Shown here piece after piece: positions 48,623-58,096 of a stretch of 64,000 bases of DNA (the stretch's first letter is position 1; each line of letters starts with the position of its first letter). Made by a program: the position numbers and the translations under genes. This DNA comes from Alphaproteobacteria bacterium Ga0077535 (GTDB lineage: Bacteria > Pseudomonadota > Alphaproteobacteria > Caulobacterales > Aquidulcibacteraceae): NCBI GenBank assembly GCA_001464425.1, contig LNEK01000032.1, positions 1 through 64,000 on the forward strand, read 5' to 3'. The notes under the pieces were generated by a model. It was not told where the DNA came from. It did not search any database and saw only the letters and a list, made by a program, of their open reading frames with translations.

Positions 48623-51091
48623 GTGTCGAACACTGCAGCTCTTGACGAACCCGGCCTCGCCGGGCCCGCGTCGCAGGATAAAGCTGGCCGGCCCTTCATG
48701 GCGCTGGTGGCTCTGTTCGTCATCGCGTTCGCGGTTGCGACTGGCGCGCAGATTAAATCACACATCGATGACGCCGCTGAGACAACTATCGCGGCTCAAG
48801 CGTCAGCAGCTGGCCTGATCGCTGAACGCGTCAATGCCAACCTTGCGATCGCCGTCGGCGCTGGCGCTGGCGCATCCGAACTCGCACGCACCAACGGCGG
48901 GGACGCGAATGGGCTCGCTAACGCTGCGGCCCATGCTTCACCCGCAACCGCCGCTGCTATCGTCGGTCCGAGCGGCGCCATCGAAGCCATCACAAATACT
49001 GAGTTCGCCGGGCTCGCGACTGCCGCGTTCAACGCCGCTGGCGCCGAGCCGCTTTGGGCCGGCGCCCCGGACATGGGCGAACTCGCAACATCTCCAGTCA
49101 TCGTGCGCCGCATCGGCGACCGGCGCATCGTTACAATCATCGATCCCGCACGCCTGCTGCCGGAACTGCAGACCGACGCGCGGGTGCTTATCGCCACTCC
49201 GAACGGCAATATCTTCTACGCATCGCCGGCACTGCAGCAGGCAGGTATCCGCGCGCAACAACAAGTGCTTGCGGCCACACGCTCCAACACCGAAGGCGGA
49301 GCACTAATCCGCGACGGCCAAGGCGCGACCTGGGTCGCGGTTGAATCCACCGCGCAGATCGGCGGCTTCCGCGTCATGACCGCCGCGCCAGCGCCGGCCA
49401 CGATGTCTCTGCTGCTCGCGGCTTTGCTGCAGTACGCCCTGCTGGCCGCCACGCCGCTCGCAGCTATGGGGGTGCTTTACTTGCTGATGCGCCAAAATGC
49501 GCAACGCGCCCGCTTGGCAGAGGCGGAAGCTGTGCGCGTGGAAACACACTTCCGCATCGCAGCGGACGGCGCGAAGGTCGGCGTTCTGGAATGGCGCCCT
49601 GGCGCGGACGAAGTTCAGCTCTCCGAGCAAGCCGCACGCCTGCTCGGCGCGCCACGCGACACGATCAGCTTGCGTGAGCTGCTGGAAATCGTGGTCAGCG
49701 AGGATCGCTTTGGCGTCGATGAAGAATTCCGCCGCGCCCGCCAGTCCGGCCTCCTGGATGCGCGCTTCCGCGTAACGCGTGGCGGCGGCTTGGCCTGGAT
49801 CGAAGCGCGCGGCGCTGCGGTCGAGGACTCGAGCGGCCGCGCCGAAACCCGGCTTTTCGCCACCGTGATCGACGCAACCCAGCGCCACGAGGCAGAAGCA
49901 CGCGTAACGCGGCTCGAACGCCAGCTGCGCGCCGCGATTGAAAACTTCTCCGGCCCATTCGCGCTGTGGGACGCGCGCAAGCGTTTGCTGCTTTGGAACC
50001 AGAGCTTCGCCGACGCTTTCAAACTGGGGCCCGAAATCCTGCGCCAGCGCGCCTCGTATGAGGCGATCGCCGCAGCAGCCACGCCCGCGATCCGCCGTGA
50101 GAAGCACGACGCGACCAACCCAGATGTTCGCATCATTGAGCTCTCGACCGGCGACTGGCTGCACATTGTAGAGCGCCGCGCCGCCGACGGCGGCGTCATC
50201 ACGGTGGGCGTCGACATCACACCGCTTAAGCGCAAGGAAGAAGAACTCGCGCGTAACGAGCGTCGTCTCTCCGATGCGCTGAGCCGCGCCGAGAGTCAGG
50301 AATATCGGATCAAGGCGCTCGCGCGCGAAGCGCACGAAGAGCGCCAAAAAGCCGAAGAAGCCAGCCGCGCCAAGTCGACATTCCTGGCCAATATGAGCCA
50401 CGAGCTGCGTACGCCGCTCAACGCCGTGATCGGGTTCTCCGAGATCATGGCGAAGGAATTGTTCGGGCCGATCGGCAACCCTCAGTACAAGCAATACTCG
50501 ACCGACATTTTCGACAGCGGCAACCATCTGCTCGAGCTGATCAACGACATCCTCGACATGGCCAAGATCGAAGCTGGCAAGCTCACGCTGTCGCCGAAGC
50601 CGCTCGATCCGAGCGTCGCTATCGAGCAGGCAGTGCGTCTCACCAAACGCAAAGCTGAAGAAAAGGGCCTGTCCGTCGTCGTCGACGCAGAAGAGCTGCC
50701 GGAGATCGAAGCCGATCACCGCGCGATCAAGCAGATCCTGCTCAACCTGCTCTCGAACGCGGTGAAGTTCACCGATCAGGGCGCCATCATGGTGCACGCC
50801 CGCGCCAATCCGCAGGCACTGACGTTGCGCGTCGTCGATACCGGTTGCGGCATCCCGCCCGAACACCTGCCGCGTCTCGCACGCCCGTTCGAGCAAGTCG
50901 AAGAAGAGCTGACGCGCAACAATTCCGGCACCGGCCTCGGCCTTGCACTGACCAAGTCGCTCACCGAAATGCACGGCGGCAAACTCGCCATCCAAAGCGA
51001 AGTCGGCCGCGGCACAATCGTGACGGTTACGCTACCACGCCGCTTCGGCGGCCAGCGTGATGCCTCGCCAGAAGCGACTGCAGCGGAATAG
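48623..51091 (+). CDS. PAS-domain sensor histidine kinase (PleC/DivJ-like)
   Basis: FLANMSHELRTPLNAVIGFSEIM H-box, NNSGTGLGLALTKSL; likely GTG start at 48623 (ORF track TTG 48578). Confidence 0.88.
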   Translation: MSNTAALDEPGLAGPASQDKAGRPFMALVALFVIAFAVATGAQIKSHIDDAAETTIAAQASAAGLIAERVNANLAIAVGAGAGASELARTNGGDANGLANAAAHASPATAAAIVGPSGAIEAITNTEFAGLATAAFNAAGAEPLWAGAPDMGELATSPVIVRRIGDRRIVTIIDPARLLPELQTDARVLIATPNGNIFYASPALQQAGIRAQQQVLAATRSNTEGGALIRDGQGATWVAVESTAQIGGFRVMTAAPAPATMSLLLAALLQYALLAATPLAAMGVLYLLMRQNAQRARLAEAEAVRVETHFRIAADGAKVGVLEWRPGADEVQLSEQAARLLGAPRDTISLRELLEIVVSEDRFGVDEEFRRARQSGLLDARFRVTRGGGLAWIEARGAAVEDSSGRAETRLFATVIDATQRHEAEARVTRLERQLRAAIENFSGPFALWDARKRLLLWNQSFADAFKLGPEILRQRASYEAIAAAATPAIRREKHDATNPDVRIIELSTGDWLHIVERRAADGGVITVGVDITPLKRKEEELARNERRLSDALSRAESQEYRIKALAREAHEERQKAEEASRAKSTFLANMSHELRTPLNAVIGFSEIMAKELFGPIGNPQYKQYSTDIFDSGNHLLELINDILDMAKIEAGKLTLSPKPLDPSVAIEQAVRLTKRKAEEKGLSVVVDAEELPEIEADHRAIKQILLNLLSNAVKFTDQGAIMVHARANPQALTLRVVDTGCGIPPEHLPRLARPFEQVEEELTRNNSGTGLGLALTKSLTEMHGGKLAIQSEVGRGTIVTVTLPRRFGGQRDASPEATAAE

Positions 51092-53953
51092 TCAGCGCCG
51101 CAGCGCTTGCGATCCGTCACCAAGCGGGCCGACGATCTGCGTAAACAACTCCCGCACCTGCCCTTGCACGCTGCGCACCTTCGCTTCCAGCGCTTCAAAG
51201 TCGGGCACGCCACCCAACGCCGCTAAACGCTCCAGCAGCGGCGCCGGCGCATCGTCGGGTTTGAACTCACCAGCAACACAGATACGCAGCAGATGTTGAA
51301 GCGCACTCCAAAGCGCCCAAGCCTCGGTCAACTTTGCACACGCCTGCGCATCGAGTTTCCCCGCAGAATGCAAATGCTTCAACGCCTCGCCTGTATTGGG
51401 CGAGAGAGCATCCGGCGCATCCGCGGCGTGCACCAGCTGTAGCGCCTGCGCGATGAACTCGATGTCCACCAAGCCGCCTGGCGCCAACTTCAAATCCCAA
51501 ATCGACTTCGCGGCGCGCTCGCGCTCCATGCGCCCGCGCATCTCCGCGACGTCCGCCAAAATCTTCGCTTGCTCTCGGGGCGCGGCCAGGGTTCGCATCG
51601 CGGTTTCCTGAACCCGCTTGCTCAACGAGACGTCCCCAGCCACAGGCCGCAACCGGGTCAAGGCCTGAAGCTCCCACGTCCAAGCCTCTTCGGCATAATA
51701 GCGTTCAAACGAGGACAGCCGCACGGCCACCGGCCCCTTCGAACCGGACGGGCGGAGCTTGGTGTCGATCTCGTAGAGCGCGCCCTCCTCGGTTGGCGCT
51801 GAGAGCGCGCTGATCAAACGCTGCGTCATACGCGTGTACAATTCGCCGGGCGCGGCCGCATCGGGGGGCGCGTCATAGACGAGCATAAGATCCAAATCAG
51901 AGCCTTCAGCGAGTTCGCGGCCGCCGAACTTGCCCAGCGCCAGCACGACAAATGCACCGGGTTGCGAGCCGTTGGTGCGCTCAACTTCCGCCAATGCGGC
52001 CTCCGCCATGGCGACGACGCATGCTTCGGCAAGCTCAGCGTGCGCCGCGCCAGCATCAGCGGCGGTCGCCTGACCTTCGAGCACTTGCACATCGATACGA
52101 AAGGCCTCTTCGCGTTGAAAGCGTCGCGCGGCGTTCAAACGCTGCTCGAAACTCGTCGCGATTGAGAGGCGCTCAGCCAATTCGGCCCGCTGTGCCCCTG
52201 GCGTGTCGCTAGACAGGGGCAGCGCAAAGCGCGGCTCGATGAGGGCGTCGAGCAAGGCCGGCCGCCGTGCGAGGTCGTCCGCCAGGCGCGGCGCGAGACT
52301 GAGTATTCGCGCCAGCAAATCCAAGAATGCCGGCCGCGCATCGAGCAGCGCAAGCAATTGGACGCCAGCCGAGAGGCCTGCAAAGAAAGACGAAAAGCGC
52401 ACAAACGCCTGGTCAGGGTCGCCGGCGCCTGCGAGCGCCCGCAGCAAGCGGGGTGTCAGCCGCGTCAGAATCTCACGCGCACGCTCGGACCGCATGGCGC
52501 GAATGCGGCCGTGATGCCAGCCGCGAATGGTTTGACTGACGAAAGCAGCCTGCGTGAAGCCAAGCGACGTGATCGTCGTGAGCGTCTCGGCGTGATCCTC
52601 CACCCCCGTGAAGATCAAGCTGCCCAACGGATCTGCCAAGCTCTGGCCGCGGCCAAAGAGCTGGTGGTCAATGTTCGAAACGATGCGCCGCCGCTCGATC
52701 AAGGCGGCATCAAACGCGTCCAAGCCCTCAAATCCAGACAGCGCTGCAAGCCGCGCACGCGTTTCGGGATCAGCGGGGACACGATGCGTGTGTGCATCCT
52801 CCAGCATCTGAATGCGGTGCTCTATCTCACGGAAGAACACGTAGGCTTCGCTTAGCGCATCTCGCGCATCGCCCGAGATCGCGCCCGCCTCTAACAAAGC
52901 GTCGAGCGCGCTGATCGTGCCCTGCGCCCGCAGCTTCCGATTTCGCCCTCCCAGGATCAATTGCTGCGTCTGGGCAAAGAGTTCGATATCGCGAATACCG
53001 CCGCGCCCGAGCTTCACATCAAAAACCGGATCGCCAAGCTCTGCGCTTTTGTGTGCGGAGAGAATTTGCCGCTTGATCGAGTGCACGTCCTCCACCGCTG
53101 CGAAGTCCAGATGCTTGCGCCAAATGAACGGCTCGAGCGACGCCAAAAACTCGCGCCCACAGACCACGTCGCCAGCAGCGGCGCGCGCTTTAATGAAAGC
53201 AGCACGCTCCCAATTCTGCCCGAGGTTTTGGTAATAGAGCTCAGCAGCGGCAAGCCCGACCGCCACGGGGGTTGACCCCGGATCAGGCCGCAAGCGCAAA
53301 TCCGTGCGGAAGACATAGCCATCCGCCGTCACCTCCTCCAGCATGCGCACAATTGGCGCAACGAGGCGTGCTGCAGCGACCCGCGGCTCTCGTGCTTTTG
53401 CTTCCGAGAGCAGCTGCGTTTCGAAGAACACAGAAAAATCGATATCGCTGGAATAATTGAGTTCACGCGCACCCATCTTGCCCATGGCGATGAGCGTCAC
53501 GCCGGGCACGGGGCCGCGCTCGCCGCCCAAGGCGCCGAGCTCAAAATCCCCGCGGCGGGCGCTCTCTTGCGCGCCGACAGCAAGTGCGGCGCGCAACGCA
53601 GCGTCGGCGAAATCTGTGATCGCTCCTGTGACTTGATGCAAAGGCCAAGTGCGGTTTAGATCCGCAAGCGCGACGCAAAGATGCAGCGCATCCTTCGCAC
53701 GCCGCAACGTCCGCATTGCCTCTTCGATCGGGGGCGGCTCATCTGCAATTGCGTTTGCGGTCGCCAAAGCTTCAGCGAGCAGACGATCCGCCCAGGCTGA
53801 ATCTGCATTGGCCAACAGATCCGGGCGGCGCTCCATCAAGCGCTTTAGGTACGGTGCGGATTCGAGAGCAGATGCGGCGGCGCGCGCCCAAGGTGTGTTG
53901 GCAAAAGCCGAGTGCGGCGCCCCAAGTGCGAGGGCTGGCGCAACGGCGCGCAT
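51092..53953 (-). CDS. glnE: Bifunctional glutamine synthetase adenylyltransferase/adenylyl-removing enzyme
   Basis: 953 aa; ALGKFGGRELAEGSDLDLMLVYD and MGKMGARELNYSSDIDFSVFF, the duplicated nucleotidyltransferase motifs. Confidence 0.97.
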   Translation of the reverse strand: MRAVAPALALGAPHSAFANTPWARAAASALESAPYLKRLMERRPDLLANADSAWADRLLAEALATANAIADEPPPIEEAMRTLRRAKDALHLCVALADLNRTWPLHQVTGAITDFADAALRAALAVGAQESARRGDFELGALGGERGPVPGVTLIAMGKMGARELNYSSDIDFSVFFETQLLSEAKAREPRVAAARLVAPIVRMLEEVTADGYVFRTDLRLRPDPGSTPVAVGLAAAELYYQNLGQNWERAAFIKARAAAGDVVCGREFLASLEPFIWRKHLDFAAVEDVHSIKRQILSAHKSAELGDPVFDVKLGRGGIRDIELFAQTQQLILGGRNRKLRAQGTISALDALLEAGAISGDARDALSEAYVFFREIEHRIQMLEDAHTHRVPADPETRARLAALSGFEGLDAFDAALIERRRIVSNIDHQLFGRGQSLADPLGSLIFTGVEDHAETLTTITSLGFTQAAFVSQTIRGWHHGRIRAMRSERAREILTRLTPRLLRALAGAGDPDQAFVRFSSFFAGLSAGVQLLALLDARPAFLDLLARILSLAPRLADDLARRPALLDALIEPRFALPLSSDTPGAQRAELAERLSIATSFEQRLNAARRFQREEAFRIDVQVLEGQATAADAGAAHAELAEACVVAMAEAALAEVERTNGSQPGAFVVLALGKFGGRELAEGSDLDLMLVYDAPPDAAAPGELYTRMTQRLISALSAPTEEGALYEIDTKLRPSGSKGPVAVRLSSFERYYAEEAWTWELQALTRLRPVAGDVSLSKRVQETAMRTLAAPREQAKILADVAEMRGRMERERAAKSIWDLKLAPGGLVDIEFIAQALQLVHAADAPDALSPNTGEALKHLHSAGKLDAQACAKLTEAWALWSALQHLLRICVAGEFKPDDAPAPLLERLAALGGVPDFEALEAKVRSVQGQVRELFTQIVGPLGDGSQALRR

Positions 53954-55344
53954 CAGGCGGCCGCCGGCAGAACGAGCGCAGCGCCGAGCCCCTTGCCCTC
54001 GCCATTATCCAACCCGTCACGCAAATGGAGCCCACCTCTGTGCAGACGCGCAACCGCCGCAACAAGACTCAAGCCCAATCCAGCGCCTGGCGAGGAGCGC
54101 GCGCTTTCAAGGCGGACGAAGCGTTCCTGCACCCGGTCACGATCCGCCGGCGCAATGCCGGGCCCGTCATCCGAAACTGCGATCTCGATGCGCCCGTCGC
54201 TGCGGCGCGCAGCCGTCAATGCAATATGTCCGCCTTCGGGCGTATATTTCAGCGCGTTCTCGACGAGGTTAGAGACCGCTTGCGTGAACAACCCCGTTTC
54301 CCCGTTCACGAAGAGGTCTGGTGCAATCTCGCCTCGAAGCGTTCGTCCCTGCTCTTCCGCGGCGGGCTCATAAAAATCCACCAACTCGCGCAATATATCG
54401 CTCGCGTCGATGCGTTCGAAGCGCCAGTTGGGATTCGATTCAACGCGCGCAAGCTTCAGCACAGCAGCGAACATATCGAGCAGACTGTCCGCTTCTTCCA
54501 GCGCCTTGCGAAGCGCCTCGCGATCATTCGCTGTATCGGCCGGCGCCTCCAATGCAGCTTCGAGTTTTTGCCGGAAGCGCGTCAGAGGCGAACGCAAATC
54601 GTGCGCAATCGCGTCACCGGCAGTACGCGAGACCTGCATTAACCGCTCTAAGCGATCGAGCATCGCGTTCATGGCCTCGGCAAGCGCGTCGAATTCATCA
54701 CCCTCGCCGCGCACCGGCGCCCGGCGCTTCAAATCGCCGGCCATGACATCACGCGCGGTGCTGGCAAGCGCTTCAGCTCGGCGCGAGGCCAACCATGACG
54801 CGATAAGGCCGCTCGCAATCGAGAGAAACACACCCAGAATGGCGACCGTCCAAAGTACCCGCGTGATACGGCCGGACATGACCTCGCTATCGCCAAGGTC
54901 GCGCGCGACCAGCAGGATCGGGCCATTGAGAAGCCGGCCCACCTTGCCCCGCGCGCGGCCACGCTGGGCCGCGCCTTCAGCATCTGTGGACTCAAAACCA
55001 AAATCGATGCGCTGAACGCTCTCGCCCGGCAAAGACGGCAATTGCTGAAAGTCGCCAGTGACGACGACGCCATTGCCCTCCGCCAACACGTAAAGCAGCG
55101 GACCCTGCCGCGCAGCGCGCTCAACAACTTCCTGGTTTAGCCGGCGGATGCCGCCTTCGGCATAGGCGCGCTCAAGCGCTGCATATTCCTGGTCCGCGAG
55201 GACGTCAGAATCCGCAACCAGTTGGCCGATAGTGGCGAAGTACACATAGACGAGAAGTGCAACGACGAACACGAGGACGACCCCGGCCTGCGCGAGGGCA
55301 AGCCGGAATGTCGTCGTGCGAAGGAGCGCGAGGCTTGGCCTCAT
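53953..55344 (-). CDS. HAMP-domain sensor histidine kinase
   Basis: TRVL TM, HAMP, DAIAHDLRSPLTRFRQKLEAAL, VSDDGPGIAPADRDRVQERFVRLESARSSPGAGLGLSLV. Confidence 0.92.
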   Translation of the reverse strand: MRPSLALLRTTTFRLALAQAGVVLVFVVALLVYVYFATIGQLVADSDVLADQEYAALERAYAEGGIRRLNQEVVERAARQGPLLYVLAEGNGVVVTGDFQQLPSLPGESVQRIDFGFESTDAEGAAQRGRARGKVGRLLNGPILLVARDLGDSEVMSGRITRVLWTVAILGVFLSIASGLIASWLASRRAEALASTARDVMAGDLKRRAPVRGEGDEFDALAEAMNAMLDRLERLMQVSRTAGDAIAHDLRSPLTRFRQKLEAALEAPADTANDREALRKALEEADSLLDMFAAVLKLARVESNPNWRFERIDASDILRELVDFYEPAAEEQGRTLRGEIAPDLFVNGETGLFTQAVSNLVENALKYTPEGGHIALTAARRSDGRIEIAVSDDGPGIAPADRDRVQERFVRLESARSSPGAGLGLSLVAAVARLHRGGLHLRDGLDNGEGKGLGAALVLPAAA

Positions 55345-56009
55345 GCCTCCAGTCGATAACCCGATCCTCTGACCGTGTGCAGCAGGGATTGCGCAAAATC
55401 ACGATCGATTTTCGAACGCAGCCGCGAAATGTGCACGTCGATCACGTTCGTTTGCGGATCGAAATGATAGTCCCAGACGTTTTCGAGCAGCATCTTGCGC
55501 GTCACCGTCTGACCGGAATTGCGCATGAGATACTCAAGCAGCCGGAATTCGCGCGGTTGTAGGTCCAGCTTCTTGCCGCCGCGCTTGACCGTGCGCGCAA
55601 GCAAATCCATCTCCAGATCGCCGACCTGCAAACGCGTTTGCACGTCGCGGTCGCGGCCATTCCAAAGCGCGCGGACGCGGGCCAACAACTCACGGGTGGA
55701 GAACGGCTTGCCGAGGTAGTCGTTCGCGCCGGCGTTAAGGCCTTCGACGCGATGATCTTCATCGTGCAGCGCTGAAAGGATCAGCACCGGTGTCGAAACA
55801 CCCTGTTCGCGCAGCTCGCGCACGACCGAAACGCCGAGCTTCTTTGGCAGCATGCGATCCAGCACGATGACGTCATAACCGCCAGTGGCGGCCATGGACT
55901 GGCCCAGCTCGCCGTCACCGGCAATCTCAACCTCGTGCTCATCGGCCGCCAGCGACGCGCGCAGGCTCTCCGCCATGTCGGCGTCGTCCTCCACCAGGAG
56001 CACCCTCAT
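55341..56009 (-). CDS. OmpR-family response regulator
   Basis: MRVLLVEDDADMAESLRASL, VLDRMLPKKLG, winged helix C-terminus VRGSGYRLEA. Confidence 0.93.
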   Translation of the reverse strand: MRVLLVEDDADMAESLRASLAADEHEVEIAGDGELGQSMAATGGYDVIVLDRMLPKKLGVSVVRELREQGVSTPVLILSALHDEDHRVEGLNAGANDYLGKPFSTRELLARVRALWNGRDRDVQTRLQVGDLEMDLLARTVKRGGKKLDLQPREFRLLEYLMRNSGQTVTRKMLLENVWDYHFDPQTNVIDVHISRLRSKIDRDFAQSLLHTVRGSGYRLEA

Positions 56010-56023
56010 AGCGTTTCTCCTCA

Positions 56024-57505
56024 TTATTCAACGTCCACCGCGACGAAGCCGCGGCCGGCGCGATTGCTGACCTGCAGCAGCAGCGGGCGATTGGCGCGGC
56101 GCGCCGCTTCTGTCGCGGTGCTGAGCTCTTGCACGGTGCGGATCGAGCGCTGATCCGCCTGCATGATGATGTCGCCAACACGAATGCCCTTCTCGGCCGC
56201 ATCCGAATTCGGCTCGATCGCCGTAATGATTAGGCCGCTCTCGTTGGCGGCGAGCCCCGCACGCGTGCGATCCTCCGCCGTCATCGGACGCACCGAAAGC
56301 CCGAGCGAGCTTTGTGCGACGCCCGCGCCGCTCTCGGCCGGCGGCTCAGCCGGCGTCTGGTTCGGCGTCGTTTGCGTGCTAGCAAGCGTTTGCTCGGACG
56401 GGCGTTCGGCAAGGCGCATGTTCAGCGTCCGGCGTTGACCGGCGCGCAGAACTTCGACGCGGCTGTTGTTGCCGATCGCAGTGTTGCCGACGCGCTGAGT
56501 GAGATCGCGGCTGTCTTCGATGCGTTCACCGTTGAACGTCAGGATCACATCGCCTTGTTGGATGCCCGCGCGCGCGGCCGGGCCATCCGGCACGACGCTG
56601 GCAACCAGTGCGCCGCGCGGCTCTTCGAGACCAAGACTGCGGGCGATATCTTCGTCCAACGGTTGGATCGAAACGCCAATCCAGCCGCGCGTGACACGTC
56701 CGCCGCTGATGAGCTGCTGCACGATCGAACGCGCGGTATTGGCCGGAATAGCAAAGCCGATACCGACATTGCCGCCGGTTGGCGAGAAGATGGCGCTGTT
56801 GACGCCAATAACGTTGCCGTTGAGGTCGAACGTTGGACCGCCAGAGTTGCCGCGATTGATCGGCGCGTCGATCTGCATGTAGTCGACATAAGCCGATGAG
56901 CCGGCGTCACGGCGGCCAATGGCGGACACAATGCCGGCTGTGGCCGTACCATCGAGCCCGAACGGGTTGCCGACAGCGACGACCCAATCGCCAACGCGAA
57001 CGTGGCGGGCGTCATCGAAACTAACGAACGGGAAGCGCCCGCCGCCGCGTACGCGCAATACCGCGATGTCGGTGGCTTCATCCGAGCCGATGAGATCAGC
57101 TTGAATGTCGCGCCCTTCGCTGGTGCGGATGGTGATTTCTTCGGCGCCTTCAACCACATGGTGGTTGGTGACGATGGTGCCGTTCTGATCGATGAAGAAG
57201 CCTGAGCCGAGGGATGTCGGGGCCGGGCCTTGACGGTCTGGACGACCGCGGAAGAATTCTTCGAACCCAGGCGGCAGACCTTCCAGCGGCTGCTGCACCG
57301 CGCCCGGACGCTGGCGCACCGAGATCGAGACGACCGCGGGTCGAACCCGCTCGATCAAATCGGCAAAGCTCATCGGCGCGCCGCTCGGCGGGGCGACGGA
57401 GGACGGATTGATCTCCTGCGCGTTAGTGATCGGCGCCGCGGCAAAGCCGGTGAACACCAATAAGGTGGCGCCAGCCGCAATAGCGGTGCGGCGGAGATAT
57501 TTCAT
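56024..57505 (-). CDS. Do-family periplasmic serine protease (DegP/HtrA)
   Basis: TNHHVVEGAEE, ATDIAVLRV, NRGNSGGPTFDLNG, two PDZ regions, signal peptide. Confidence 0.95.
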   Translation of the reverse strand: MKYLRRTAIAAGATLLVFTGFAAAPITNAQEINPSSVAPPSGAPMSFADLIERVRPAVVSISVRQRPGAVQQPLEGLPPGFEEFFRGRPDRQGPAPTSLGSGFFIDQNGTIVTNHHVVEGAEEITIRTSEGRDIQADLIGSDEATDIAVLRVRGGGRFPFVSFDDARHVRVGDWVVAVGNPFGLDGTATAGIVSAIGRRDAGSSAYVDYMQIDAPINRGNSGGPTFDLNGNVIGVNSAIFSPTGGNVGIGFAIPANTARSIVQQLISGGRVTRGWIGVSIQPLDEDIARSLGLEEPRGALVASVVPDGPAARAGIQQGDVILTFNGERIEDSRDLTQRVGNTAIGNNSRVEVLRAGQRRTLNMRLAERPSEQTLASTQTTPNQTPAEPPAESGAGVAQSSLGLSVRPMTAEDRTRAGLAANESGLIITAIEPNSDAAEKGIRVGDIIMQADQRSIRTVQELSTATEAARRANRPLLLQVSNRAGRGFVAVDVE

Positions 57506-57712
57506 AGTCGCTGCGTCAGTCATGGAGACCCTCAGGTGAACCCTGTGATTGGAGGCATAGCCCCGAGCACTTGCAAGCCCTTTAGATAATCGGCTGTGAA
57601 GGCCGGTTAAGGGCCGTTTGGGGCGAAGTTGCGATCAAGTAGGGTGGCGCTCAGAGGCTTTTTTGCGGTCGCTATCCCCAGTTTCGACCAAACGACGCAG
57701 CCATACGACGGG

Positions 57713-58096
57713 TTAGCGCTCCCCCTCCTCGGGCACGAGGGGTTCCGTGGGGCGGCGGCGCCCCAGCACTGCGGCCAAGCCAATGGCCAACAACAAGAAA
57801 GGCGCGCCCCAAAGGGCCCAGGTCCGGGCATCCCAGGGCGGCCGGAAAAGGACGAAGTCGCCATAACGGGTGCGAAAATACGATCGGATTTCAGCGTCGC
57901 TGTCCCCCGCAGCAATCCGCTCGCGAACCAGCCGGCGCATATCCACAGCGATATCGGCAGTGGATTGGGCGATCGGCTCGTTCTCGCATTGCACGCACCG
58001 AATCTCAGAGTCGAGCGCGCGGGCTCGGGCCTCTTGGGCCGGATCGGCCAGGATCGCGGGCGCGAGTGCCGCGATCAAAATAGCGGCGATGCTCAC
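57713..58096 (-). CDS. ccmH: Cytochrome c-type biogenesis protein CcmH/CycL
   Basis: LDSEIRCVQCENEPIAQS (RCxxC), C-terminal TM. Confidence 0.93.
   Translation of the reverse strand: MSIAAILIAALAPAILADPAQEARARALDSEIRCVQCENEPIAQSTADIAVDMRRLVRERIAAGDSDAEIRSYFRTRYGDFVLFRPPWDARTWALWGAPFLLLAIGLAAVLGRRRPTEPLVPEEGER

Noticed and set aside
49304-50995. 563-aa minus-strand ORF over the PAS histidine kinase
   Set aside because: Antisense to a kinase with clear H-box and ATPase motifs; composition artefact.
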